Positions 46,249 to 57,507 of a stretch of 64,000 bases of DNA are shown piece by piece. Where the stretch lies: the NCBI GenBank assembly GCA_027575805.1, contig JANBPU010000036.1, forward strand, positions 1 to 64,000. Reading direction: 5' to 3'. Positions within the stretch are counted from its first letter, which is position 1; each line of letters begins with the position of its first letter. The notes under the pieces are model-generated. The model was not told the origin of the DNA. It searched no databases and saw only the letters and a program-made list of their open reading frames with translations. The stretch comes from Mycoemilia scoparia (taxonomy: Eukaryota > Kickxellomycota > Kickxellomycetes > Kickxellales > Kickxellaceae). Both the position numbers and the translations under genes were made by a program.

Positions 46249-48370
46249 CTAACCTATATTCTCCTGATCGGCCATAATCTGTTCCTGATATCTTTTCAAG
46301 GACTCGCTGATGGCATCATGAACAGGGGGGAAGGCATCCCATTGTGAACGAATTCTTTTGCGCAATTTATCAAATGACTCGCCTTCCCAAGCCCCTTGAA
46401 CTGGCCCTTTATCGTACACGACCCGCAGGATATTGTCGGCGCCATCTCTAGCCTGATCCTTGTTGATCTCTTTGGATGGCGGGGTCGGTTGTATTGATGA
46501 GTCGGGCTGTTGGTCGCAGTGATAGACTATGGGCGGGCACTTTGCCCCGTTGTTCTCATCAGGACTCCCCAAAACTGCAAAGCATCCCGGCAGGCTCTTC
46601 TTATTGGAGTCCGACTTTGGACATTTCATGATATCTCGGACTTTCCCATCATGATAGGTGATCGACGATATTTTTACCGCAAAGCTCATCGTATCACGGT
46701 GGACTTTCTGTAATAGCCCGCCGCCCATACCAAATGCCACATTTTGTATGGAGTACCCTGCCCCCAGAACCGCTTTCACCAGGTCGCCTACCGTGTAAAG
46801 GCTTATTCCATCGCCCTGAAGCACCGCACAGCCATTAAGAACCTTGTAGCCTTTGGTGTTCCTTTGCACACCAAACACCTTTTCACCAGCCTCCAACGCC
46901 ATGAGTACCGCCTCAACCGGATCACCGCTATCGGGCCTGATTACCAGAACGCCACCTTTGGCCAGCTTTTGCTCCTTGACTACTGGAAGCAGCTCAGACA
47001 ATGCACGGGCATAGTCGTATGAATCCATCACGCACGACATGACGCCGTCTCCATATTCTGCGATTGCTCTTTGCAATGCCCCGAGTTCTGTCTTGTGGGC
47101 AGTCATAACCGAATGTTCAGTTGCCGGGACAGTTGTTCCGACTGGTTTGCCAGAATTGAATTCATACTGTGCACAAAAGGCTGCCGGAAGATTGTCAGTC
47201 CCATCGAAGTTCAGAAGATGCGCCATTCCGCCAAGTATACTCTGCTCAACGCATGCGCATCCACGAAATCCAAAGTCGTTCAACATCCTACCATTGCAAG
47301 GGTATACAGGATAAATTTGATTTTACGCTTGTATTGGTATATGTATGTGCATATGGGTGATTATTTTTGAAGGGCTAAATTAATATTATCAATGATAACA
47401 TAGGCTAGCCAATATGCAGGTTGAAACTGGCCTACTAGTAAAACTTAGTAGCCCTTCAAAAATAACTACCCACATATATGTATATACTTTGAACTCTGCT
47501 GCATATGTATGCAAATTTGACACACATACTAACACAAAAAGAAATCCAGATTTCTCTAATTAACTTACCCAGATATCATTCCATAATTTTCTTCGTCAAC
47601 AGACTGCTCGAAGCCCTTCTCTAGTATTGTTCGAACTTTTCTTGATAGTGTCGCCACTGTTGATGGATACCAACACATGCATAGGATAGACTCCAGGTAT
47701 GTCACCAAAATTGCGTATTCTCCCTCGGCCGTTATCTGAAATACAGGGACATGAGGGTATACCACACTTCCTTCTGGAAGTGCTTGTACTTTAATTGGAA
47801 AGTACCCATCATTCTCTTTAATAAACTATAAAAATCAAGTACGCAAAACCACACATCTAGTTATTCACGTTAACAAACAAACGAGCATACATCTTGCTGA
47901 CCTGCCTGTCCAGATATTAATTCCCAGAGATTCTGTAAATTTACCTTGAGAAACAATTCCTTTGGGAACGGGTATGCTGTATTCCCCATTCTATGGGTCG
48001 CCAAAAAAGCCTCCATAGTATCCACATCTTTCACTGTCCATTGTTTGCAAAGATAGCTCTCGATGATATGCCTGATGCCGTAAAATACTATTCTCTGATC
48101 ATCTTTTTGGTCATCAAAGGGCTTACGAAACTCTCCGTATGCGACTGCCTTGAACATCATTACAGTTGGTATTTGGCGTTAATATGCGTTAGATTTGTCT
48201 GCTAGAGATACTGCTGTTTCGAATGACTTATCAGTTGGATGTGTACAAGCCTAGCTCATGATTGCAGCATTGTGCCTTACCTTTGTGGCATCAGGGTACA
48301 GTCTGTAGTGACTTAGTTTATAGGAGTCGGTCAATAGTCCATATGGCAGCTTGGAAAACATGCTGTTCAT
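46249..48370 (-). CDS. NAMPT: Nicotinamide phosphoribosyltransferase (NAMPT/NadV type)
   Basis: NAMPT makes nicotinamide mononucleotide from nicotinamide and PRPP, the first step of the direct NAD salvage route. Four exons, phases consistent: 48370-48281, 48148-47891, 47825-47569, 47287-46249; 547 residues against 491 in humans. Active-site marks are all present: TDSYKLSHYRLYP (Asp/Tyr equivalent to human D16/Y18), DFGFRG (F193, R196), FDGTDNLPAAF (D219), PATEHSVMTA (H247), VIRPDSGDP (R311, D313), LQGDGISLYT and NVAFGMGGGLLQKVHRDT. The insertion relative to human NAMPT is mainly at the C-terminal end, after CFAVLGSPDENNG. Most described fungi use nicotinamidase (Pnc1) instead, so the gene is noteworthy. 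The 281-bp third intron contains a family B MITE. Confidence 0.92.
47350..47477. mobile_element. MITE family B in NAMPT intron 3
   Basis: Its ends are CATATGGGTGATTATTTTTG then AAGGGC, and CCCTTCAAAAATAACTACCC then ACATAT. The core carries TCAATGATAACATAGGCTAG and GCAGGTTGAAACTGGCCTAC. It occupies nearly half of the intron between 47568 and 47288. Confidence 0.9.
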
Positions 48371-48824
48371 TGCTAGATACTGGTAGTGGCTATATATATC
48401 TGGTATATTGTTCCTTTGTCAACGCAATCAAGTAGCGGTGCACCAGTTTCTTCTTGCCTGTATGTTGAAAAAGTATAGTGAAATATAGTTACTGAAACCG
48501 AAATAGTATATATATTCAGGGCTTTGGTGAAATAAAAGAAAAAGGAAAAGTTCCGGCCCCTCTCCATGTCTACAGAAACGATTTGCCCATTTAATATTGT
48601 GGTGACGTCCTAGAGGTATGGGAATTCATGGATATTTCAAGATGTTGGGCAAAAAAGGAGCAAAACAATGGGGAAGTCACAAGTAACAAATTCTAACTAG
48701 CATTGTGATTCATTATCAGGAAGAAGCCATTATGGTGTTGTGAAAACTGTTATTGAGAACTACTACAAAATCCAAAACTTATCTACACTTGTATGAGCAA
48801 ACAACAAGCAACGTTCTTGACTAT
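48371..48824. other. Intergenic upstream of NAMPT
   Basis: A 454-bp region holding the NAMPT promoter and the 3' flank of UBA1. No repeat or gene is recognised. Confidence 0.55.
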
Positions 48825-51800
48825 CTAATTATTGATCCTTACGAATAGCTGGGGAAGGTCTACGTCCTCTTGCTCATCATCCTCGGCACCAACATCAAGA
48901 ACAGCCCACTTGATATGAGGCGGGAGCTTTTCCAATCCCATCACAGTCCTGTAAACTTCAGAAAGGCGCTTGTTGAGTCTTTCCTTGTGTGCGGCACCAA
49001 ACCAGACACTATACAGCATCTTGACTCCTGAGCTTATGCTGCTGACTGTAAGGCTGTATTTATCGCTAACGTGGTCAATAATTTCTTGAATGGTAAGGTC
49101 CTGCTCAATACGAATCTTGTCCCAGATGCTGAACTTGAAGTCCTTGACCTCGCGATACTGTGGTGGGAAGGGCTCAGAGAATCCAAAGAAGGGGAGTGCA
49201 ATGTTGACAAACCCGTTCTTGTAGTCCTCAATTGTGTGCTTCTTTTCTTTATCTTCTTGTCCCAAGTCGCTGGCAAGCTTGTATAGCTCGAGGCAAGACA
49301 AACCTGTAACTAGAGCAGTTGTGGTGGCGATAGCAGGGATAATCTTTCCAGCCACTTGCTTGGTCTTGTGGCGATCAGCTTGGTCAATGCTATAGTTAAG
49401 GGCGCGAAGATTCGAAGCAGCGGTTACAAAGTCGATATGGAAGTTTGTATCATCATCCTTCTCAAACTCTGCTGGAATCATATGGAATCCGGTGAGGGAC
49501 TTGGGATCAGGAAGGCTGTCCTCCAATGTCTCAAGGTCCATTGGGTCATCGTTGCTCTCACCCTCCTTATCGGGTTCGTCATCAGTAACCTTGATCTGGA
49601 CATTGCTCTTGGGCTGGAATTCAGGGACAGCAACGGCAGCAGCTAACTTGGCAATGTAGTCACGATCGCGACTACCCTTAAGGCCATAGATGAAGGCAAA
49701 GAGATTGGAAACGGATTCAATGAAGTCAATGTGCAGAGGGTTGGCTGAATCAAACTTGATAGATGTTGGAACCTGCTTGGGTGGGCTCCAGAATAGATCG
49801 CCTGAGCTAGTTCTGGCATCTGGCGGGAAGGCATATAGGAGCTGTTCAATGTTGTTATAATAGTATTCTTGGAACTTGTGTCTAGCGCGCTCAATGCATT
49901 GCTCAAATGTCTTTGGACGTTGCTCAACTAGATACTGGTGAATTGAGACGACTGCCTCCTGACGCTGACCACGATCAATTGTGTCAAGATAGTTTGGTGT
50001 TGAAAGATATTGGTTGATTTCTTGTGCAGGTTGGAAGAAAAGACCAGCAAACAGATCACGAGCCCACTGAATGGTGTGTTCAATGGCATTGGGGAAGTTC
50101 TTGAGGGTGCAGCTAGGAATGCTCTTTTCCTCTGGATCTTGGGAGTCTGAGTAGGATTCGGTCATATATGGAACAATAACTTGGACATTACCCTTTGTTC
50201 CCAATGTGCCTGATTCAAGAAGGGGCTTACAGTAGTGAACACAGCGGCTGTCCATGTATCTACGTGCTTTAATGTTGTCAAGTGCATTGGTAACGATATC
50301 AACGCCATCAAAGAAGGAATCGTCGAAAATGTGTTCAGTGGCAACATCAACTGGGTCCTGGTATGTGACAATCTTGCCAGCAAGTTTAGGGTTCATGGCG
50401 GTCACTGCTGCTGCTGCAGTGTCCGACTTGAGCTTTCCTACATCTCTAGGACGGAACAAGAACTGGCGATTGAGATTGCTCTTTTCAATAGTGTCCATAT
50501 CAGTGATACGAATAATACCGTTGTCACCGGTACCAACACCCATCATTGCCCAGTTCTTTAGCATCTCGCAGCCAATAGCACCCGAACCGACCAAGAAAAG
50601 TCTAAGGTTTTCGAGCTTCATTTGGAATGACTTTCCAAACACAGCAATCTGACCATCATATCGGGAGCCAGTGAGAGCCACATCCTCCTCTGTTGGTTTA
50701 AATTTGGGAGGCAAAGACTCCAAGGAGTCAAAGTACAAAAAGTTGTTGATGGGGGTAAACTTGTTTGTGACTGACTTCAAGACTTCCTGTGCAACAATAC
50801 CACCAAACAAAGCAACCATTGGAGACAAATTTCCGTGTGCTTGGTATGAGATTTGTTTGACTATATCATCATTGATATCAGCCTTTTGCTCCAAAGTTTC
50901 GTTTATAGCGTGAGCATGTCGAAGAACCTCTTTAGCATCTTCTTCATTCCATGGTCTTGGGAGGGCCTTGTGCTCATTGTAGAATCGATCAAGACCAAGT
51001 ATACCAACGTGGATCTGTGCGGGTCTATCAAACTTGGCAAAGTCTGTGACAAGGAATTCTGGAGAGGTAATAGCTTCACGGAAGGATTTGAAATTAAGGG
51101 TTACTGGTTGCTTAACTTGCTCATAAAGGCCACTGGGTTGGTATTCACCAGAAAGCTCTGGCTTTCCAATGCTGAATGATTGTGGAGAGATGACCTTGAT
51201 TTCTAAAGGCTCGCATCCATTTAAGCCCTCTAGTCCCTTGACTTTGGAAAATGTGACGTAGTCGCCAGTGCTAAGGCCGTGTCTTGATTCACCAAGAGCA
51301 GTCACAACATAGTCTCCCTCAGGAGTGCGACTGATTGCTTCAATCATTCCATTTATAGGCTGCTCGCCATTGTCATCGATGACAACAAAGTTTTTACCAA
51401 AGTCATTGAAAACCAAACCAAAGAGACCATGAAGGCGAGTCGAAATATAATGGATTCCATTGTTGTGGGCAAAATCAGAGAATTCAAGTTGTTGCTCAAG
51501 AGGCATATCAGCAACAACAACGCATTTGAATCCAACCAAGTTCTCTGGTTTAAGTTCAGCGTCATATACTGTAACTGGGACATACTGGTTTAGTTCTGCA
51601 AGACGTGGTGCTGCTACTTCAGCTCGTGGCTTTCCAACATCTTGTTCAGTAAGGAAAAACTATTAGAAAAGCATGTTATAATGGTTTGTCAAATGTTTGT
51701 ATAGTTTTCTTTTGTATATAATGCACAAGTTGGGTATTTTAGTAGTTTTAGTAACCAAAACTTACTTGTGTGGATAAATCTTTTAGTTCAACTGGTGATG

Positions 51801-52090
51801 TGTCATAGAGGGTTACGCTTTTTACACCAGCAAGTACAACGTTTTTGGCAATCTCACAACCAAGACCATTAAGGCCAATTATAAGAATGTTCGACTCGCT
51901 CATCTTTTTCATGGCTTCGTGTCCAAGGACATAGCTATAAAGAGCATAGATAATAATCACTAAGCAGTGAGTATTTGGTACTGACAACAGTGCACATAAT
52001 GAAATACGAGAGACATCCAACTACTTACAGTTGTCTAGAGTATAGGCCCTCATCAATGGCCTGGTTGGGAGATTTCATTTCAATTTCCAT
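48825..52090 (-). CDS. UBA1: Ubiquitin-activating enzyme E1
   Basis: E1 adenylates ubiquitin with ATP and passes it as a thioester to E2 enzymes. Three exons (52090-52029, 51934-51766, 51659-48825; phases 2 and 0) give 1,021 residues, against 1,024 in yeast Uba1. In order: the inactive adenylation half with [19 protein letters not shown] and [20 protein letters not shown]; the active adenylation domain with [19 protein letters not shown], the [17 protein letters not shown] loop and [19 protein letters not shown]; the catalytic cysteine at about residue 594 in [18 protein letters not shown], matching Cys600 of yeast; and a C-terminal ubiquitin-fold domain ending LFVRINN. The gene diverges from ADA3 with 521 bp between start codons. 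Confidence 0.97.
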
Positions 52091-52611
52091 TTTATAGTAG
52101 GTTATAACACTTTAGTATAGTTTACGTATACAGTATAGAAATAGAGGGAAAGGGAAGTTGAAGAGTATTTGTTTGGCAGCAAGGCTGCGGCTACGTTAAA
52201 TGCGTTTAAAATTATTGTGGGTATACCAGAGTAAACGTGGAATGCTGTGCTTGCGCAACCATAGCAAAGCAAACAGATCTAATAATGAAGCAAATTGATT
52301 GGCTTAGTGTGATGACGGCTCTTTGGAGGTTCCTTTTATTACCATGAATGTGCTGATGCCAACACACAAGTCCCAATAGAATGTTTGTGTCAAAGAAATA
52401 ATGTTTAAAATTCAAAAACCCATAAACAAAAACATTAATTCTGTGATTTTCAGTAGTGAATTATTTTGATGATTAATCAAGTGACTCCAAGTCTTTATTT
52501 TTTGTATTGTTTTAACCATTTCCTTGATCTTGTTCAACAGTTTGTAACAGACCTCCCGAGTTTGTTGTAGGAGTTCCATTTTAGTACGCACACATACGCA
52601 CAGACATAAAT
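52091..52611. promoter_or_regulatory. Divergent promoter interval UBA1 / ADA3
   Basis: The 521 bp between two divergent start codons. It is mixed AT-rich DNA with no repeat; I see no specific regulatory motif. Confidence 0.5.
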
Positions 52612-54728
52612 ATGCCCATTAGACACAACAATTATTTCATACCAGAGCTTGGCTCTGAAAAGTACCAGAATTTTTTACATGGAGCTTCAGCTGGCTCTGG
52701 CTCCAAATCTTCTGGATTTTCTAGGAGGCTTCCCAATCTTCAAGAGCTTGACACGCTCCAGCATACACTCGAGAAAATGGCAGTCAAGGCTGGTTCTAGA
52801 GCTGATGATATGGAGGCAGAGATTTTTAATATTTCTAATCTGCTCGGAAAGCCATGTGAAGGTTGGTAACGCTTTTTAGTTAATTATCCTGACTCTTTAG
52901 ATGATCTGGCGTCTAATGAATTTTTGTTTCCTTCATGTTTAGATGGTATCTACTCATCCAAAAACGAAAAGCGGAGGAATTCTATCAATGTAGCAGCCCT
53001 GGGGTAAGTAATTTTATATTACACCGTATATATGTTTAAGTTGAATAGAGAATTAAAGATTTTGCGATTTTTTGGTAACTTTATAGCTCCAGATCTGGCT
53101 CCACAGGTACTTTTCAATTCCAAGTATATATTGCGTTAAATTGTATAATGGATATTGGATAATTTAGTTCTGATGAATTCAAGACTAAAGTATTATATTT
53201 TTCAAATTATTAGTTTCTGATAAACGGGCAGCTAGCAGTTCTGACATGTGCAATGCGAGAGCATCGCCCAGCGTACAGGTAACCCAAAATGGATCAACTC
53301 AATACAATATATACTATACATGGCGTCTTTAAAACTACCATACAATCTTTCTTTATAGGATTCTTTTGGTGCAAGGCCAACTAATGGCTCTGTGTCAAAT
53401 AGTGGCATACCTACAACTGGCGAAGGCAGCGAAGGAGGGCTTAACCAAAAAATTCAGCTTTACCACCCCAACTCTGGATTGCCATTAATAGAGGACGACT
53501 TTACAAAAGTTAAAATAACCAGCCAAACAACAATTCAAGCCTTCTGGACATCGGTTGAGCCCTACTTTCGCAATTTGACCGAAAGTGATATAAAGTTCCT
53601 TCAGAGAGAGGTAATTTATATGCTGCCTGCCTACATGTTGTAAAATCCATACTGGATAGTACACAGTTAGATAGCTAAAGCGACTTTTAACATTTTATTA
53701 GGAGGATAACCAAGAAAGCTATATAATCACACCACTCGGAAAACCATACCTGCAACAGTGGACTCAAGAAGAAGTGGCGCTATTTCCTGAGCTTGCACAT
53801 AGTTCCCGGGCAAAGGCTTCGCTAGACAAGGCACTGGGTATAGAGAGAATGTCAAGAATTCCACCAAGACACTCTTATCTAGCAATCGACCTATCTGACG
53901 CGGACCTGGTAAAAACAAATATCCGGTGTGCACCAATAACCGAAAGAATCATCTGTTCCCTAGTTAGAGAGAACATTGTTCCACAAAATGAAATTATTAG
54001 CTTCGAGGACGAAGATGACGATCAAACGAATGGCTCATCTTACAAGTCAAGAGTACAACAAAACTCTGAAGTTCCGGACTTGGAATCCAGGTTGAAGCAA
54101 GAGCTGCGCTACATTGGAATACTTGGAGATGAGGAGGTAAGTTCTTTTTACTGTATGGGCCATGAGATAAGCTTTTTCTCTGAGTATACGGTTTACATGT
54201 AAAATTATTTTATAGGTTGACTGGAAGAACCAAGAGGATGACGAGATATCTGCTTCACTGAGAGCTCTTCAATCACAACTGCGTGAACAAGTTAGAGTCA
54301 ATAGGCAAAGAAACAAGATACTTTTATCTATTGCAAAGAAGAACATGGGCTATCAAGAGTATTTGCAGATAATGGACGAGCTAGACAAACAGGTTGAGCA
54401 ATCGTATGGAAAACGCAATGTAAGCCTCTACCTCGTTTTATATGGCAGCTGGTGATTTAGTTGTTTATATGCTTTCTGAGACCTAACTTTAACTCCAATT
54501 GCTACTATTCATGACTATTATTTATAGCGCGCGATCAAATCCCGCAAGCGCAAGTCTATGTCTTACAAGCCGACTACTGGTCTTTCGGAAAACACTATCA
54601 ACGCAATGGATAGGCGACGCAGAGTTATGCATGGAATTGGCCACTTGTTCCCTCCAGAAAAATTCAAACGTCCAAATGAGTCGATTTATCCTGATGATAT
54701 TAGAAATAATCCACCTTCATATCTTTAA
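52612..54728 (+). CDS. ADA3: SAGA/ADA histone acetyltransferase adaptor Ada3 (Ngg1)
   Basis: Ada3 links Gcn5 and Ada2 into the acetyltransferase module of SAGA. I assemble eight exons: 52612-52861, 52943-53003, 53087-53106, 53214-53278, 53359-53610, 53702-54136, 54216-54419, 54528-54728, in consistent phase, giving 495 residues (family range about 430-700). The C-terminal half carries the family pattern: FWTSVEPYFRNLTESDIKFL, the helical DWKNQEDDEISASLRALQSQ, NRQRNKILLSIAKKNM and EQSYGKRNRAIKSRKRKS. The end is DRRRRVMHGIGHLFPPEKFK, matching the basic helix near the Ada3 C-terminus. The middle is Ser-rich and probably disordered. The third exon is only 20 bp, and the donor of exon 1 (GTTGGT) is unusual, so that junction is the least certain. 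Confidence 0.85.
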
Positions 54729-55557
54729 AAAGATACTGATACTTTATAATTTAAACTTTTGTTCTTTACTATATGTGTTTATCTAGCAATATTGAAAGAA
54801 TTTGTATTTTGAATCCTGTTTAATGGCAACACCAACACGATTGGAAAACCATTTGTTAAATAGCTACAAAGGATAAAACAATTCATTTGGTACTGATTTT
54901 ACGAAAAGCAGTCTTGAAGCTTATATAAAATAGCTTGGATAAATATCTAGACAGAGAATATATGGGTAGTTATTTTTGAAGGGTTAGCCACACATTTGGC
55001 TGTGGTTACTCCCTTAGTTAGTTGTTGGTCGCCAAAAGGTTCCATTCAAAAATAACGATGCATAAGCCCTTTTTAAACAATTGAAGTGTAAAGCAATGTA
55101 TTAGGTCAACTGGCAAATTGACAAAATATAATATTAGTCCTCATTTCTGTGGATATTCACTTGATGTGGTGAACAAAAGCTTGTTTGCAGTAAATGAAGG
55201 ATAATATGGATTCAAGGTTGCAATCTAGCAGCCAGTATCCTTCCTCAACACCGATAACTATCGAGCATATATGATCTAATCAGGAAAATTATTTCGAGTA
55301 ATGACTCAGAGAATTTGGACTGCAGAAGATCAAACTAAAAGATGAAAGCCCAAACGCATTGTGAAAAATCAACTACTCCAACAGAATACCATCATCGAGT
55401 GCCACTGGTTGAATCTCCTGTTTAAATTGTAAATTTACACACACATAACATCAACAGGCTTTTATAGTATTCTACTTTTACTTTAGTTTTAGCCCCCTTA
55501 TTATACTCTTTCTCTTCTTTTTATTTAGTTTTATTTTTATTTTCTAAATATCCTGGA
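54729..55557. other. Intergenic between ADA3 and eIF2-beta
   Basis: A family A MITE (54958-55064) and AT/CT-rich promoter-like DNA before 55558. There is no other gene. Confidence 0.55.
54958..55064. mobile_element. MITE family A
   Basis: The left end is TATGGGTAGTTATTTTTGAA then GGGTTA, and the right end TTCAAAAATAACGATGCATA. The core reads CACATTTGGCTGTGGTTACT, then GTTGGTCGCCAAAAGGTTCC. Confidence 0.8.
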
Positions 55558-57327
55558 ATGTCAGATTTAGAGCTTGAAGAAAAAGTCTCCAAAGTAACAC
55601 TTGAGGAAACCGAGCCCACTGTAAGCACACTATAGCCCATTTGCCCAAAAATATTTTTCAATTTGAACGATTCGCTCCCAATTGGCTTTTCCCTCATCCA
55701 ATTTTGCCCTCCCCCTCCATCTCTGCATAAAAGCAGAAAAGGCATTTCAATTTGAATACCAAAAAATGATCAGACTCAGCCCTGATATATTTTTGGTATC
55801 TCAAAAACTTAATTGAAAATAGTGTGAAATCTAGCAACAACGAACGAATTTTTTATATGTAGGTCGATAAAGACGCCTTTGCCGGTCTCAAAAAGAAGAA
55901 GAAAAAGAAGTCCAAGAAATTGGCAGAGGATGATGACGATTTGGGTTCTGATTCCGAAAAGAAAAATAAAGACAATGACGATGCTGTTGATGAAGGTAGG
56001 CACATACATTCATTTTGAACAATATTGGAAAGTTAAATTTAAATTCAAAATGGCCATTGCAGAAATACATTTACATAATCAACTGAACTGTTTAGCTGCA
56101 TATGGGAATTTCAACATAAAATATAAACGAATGCTAAATACTATCTCTATCTTTTTTAATGTTTGAAATAGACGACGCCTTCTCCGGATTAAAAAAGAAG
56201 AAGAAGAAGTCCAAGAAGAGCAAGAGCGCTTTGCTTGAGGAAGATCAAGGCGAACAGGATGGTGAAGAAAATAAGGGAGAGGGTGAACTTGAAGAGCCAG
56301 CAAAGGATGGCGAGCCATGGCTTGGGACAGATCGTGACTACCTCTACACAGAGGTAAGATATCTAGTTGCTATATATACTTAATTCTGAGTATATTGTGT
56401 GTTTGCGATGGTGCTAAGTGACGATGGTATATTGCTGTAGCTTTTGGGACGTCTCTATGCAGTTCTTCGTGAAAACAACCCAGACCTCATTGGTGAGAAA
56501 CGCAAATTCACCATCGTTCCTCCACAGATGGTCCGTGATGGTAGCAAGAAATCGATCTTTGCTAACACGCAAGATATTGCCAACAGGTAAGTTTTATTGG
56601 TCGAATTTAGACCTTTGCAGCGTATGTTTATGCAATATATACTTTGCGAGATTGAACATCTGCTAATGTAATGAATATTTTGTGTGTGTGTGTATGTAGA
56701 CTTGGTCGTCCTTTGGAACACTTGATTGAATTCATCTTTGCTGAGTTGGGTACATCTGGTTCCAAGGACAAGAACGGCAGTCTTATCATCAAGGGCAGGT
56801 TCCAGCAGAAACAGATGGAAACTGTGCTCAGAAAATATATCAGTAAGTCTATTCGCTTGTACTTAACAGTATACTCTAAATGTCTATTTTGGCCATATGG
56901 GCAATAATTTTTGAAGGGTGAAAGTTTACTAGTAAAATTGGACATCCATTTGGCTGTGATTTCCCCTATAATCATTGGTCCCCAAAATTCACCCTTCAAA
57001 AATTATTGCCCATATGGGTAGTTATTTTTGAAGGGCTATAGAATCACTCATTTGGCTGGGATTGCCCCTATAACCATTCTCACTTCAAAAATTATGATCC
57101 ATATGCATATTATTCTCACACTAACATGATTGTTGTTTGCGTGCTTTTTTACTCAAATAGTCGAATATGTCACTTGCAAGACCTGCAAATCAGGAGATAC
57201 TGAATTGCTCAAGGAGAACCGTATTACATATGTAAAGTGCAGGATCTGTGGATCGTCACGATCAGTAACAGCCATCAAGACCGGCTTCCAGGCCCAGACC
57301 ACGAAGCGTAAACTCCTCAAGAAGTAG
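55558..57327 (+). CDS. SUI3: Translation initiation factor eIF2, beta subunit
   Basis: eIF2-beta is part of the GTP-binding complex that brings initiator tRNA to the 40S ribosome, and it binds eIF5 and eIF2B through lysine blocks. Six exons (55558-55620, 55863-55995, 56172-56353, 56441-56586, 56700-56842, 57161-57327) join in phase to 277 residues. Two lysine blocks are visible: [13 protein letters not shown] and [14 protein letters not shown]; a third, usual in the family, is not evident. The core holds [20 protein letters not shown] then [17 protein letters not shown]. The C2-C2 zinc-binding domain at the end is [18 protein letters not shown] then [12 protein letters not shown]. Intron 5 holds two adjacent family A MITEs. 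The coding sequence ends KRKLLKK. Confidence 0.96.
56894..57016. mobile_element. MITE family A in eIF2-beta intron 5, near-perfect ends
   Basis: The left end CATATGGGCAATAATTTTTG then AAGGGTGAA is the exact inverse of the right end TTCACCCTTCAAAAATTATT then GCCCATATG. The core has ACTAGTAAA, CATCCATTTGGCTGTGATTT and CCCCTATAATCATTGG. This is the youngest-looking copy in the window. Confidence 0.92.
57011..57105. mobile_element. MITE family A in eIF2-beta intron 5, abutting copy
   Basis: It starts at the CATATG that ends the previous element: CATATGGGTAGTTATTTTTG then AAGGGC. It ends CTTCAAAAATTATGATCCAT then ATG. The core is TCATTTGGCTGGGATTGCCC then CTATAACCATT. Confidence 0.88.
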
Positions 57328-57478
57328 GCTGAAAAATTGTTCTATAACGCGAAAGTAGAGCTCCTTACACGCTTTGTGCCCTATTTTTGGTGTTGCTTTA
57401 TTGACCAGTGACTTCAAATGTTTTTCAATAAATATTATAAATTCATATTGCTAAAAACCACAAAGCATTAAACAAAAA

Positions 57479-57507
57479 TTCACCCTTCAAAAATTATTGC
57501 CCATATG
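57479..57507. mobile_element. Solo right end of an A/B MITE
   Basis: TTCACCCTTCAAAAATTATT then GCCCATATG is identical to the right end of the copy at 56894-57016. There is no left end or core before it. Confidence 0.7.

Noticed and set aside
47933..47944. A 12-bp intron in NAMPT (GTAAAT...ACAG)
   Set aside because: Far too short to splice; the frame reads through it and the product aligns with NAMPT.
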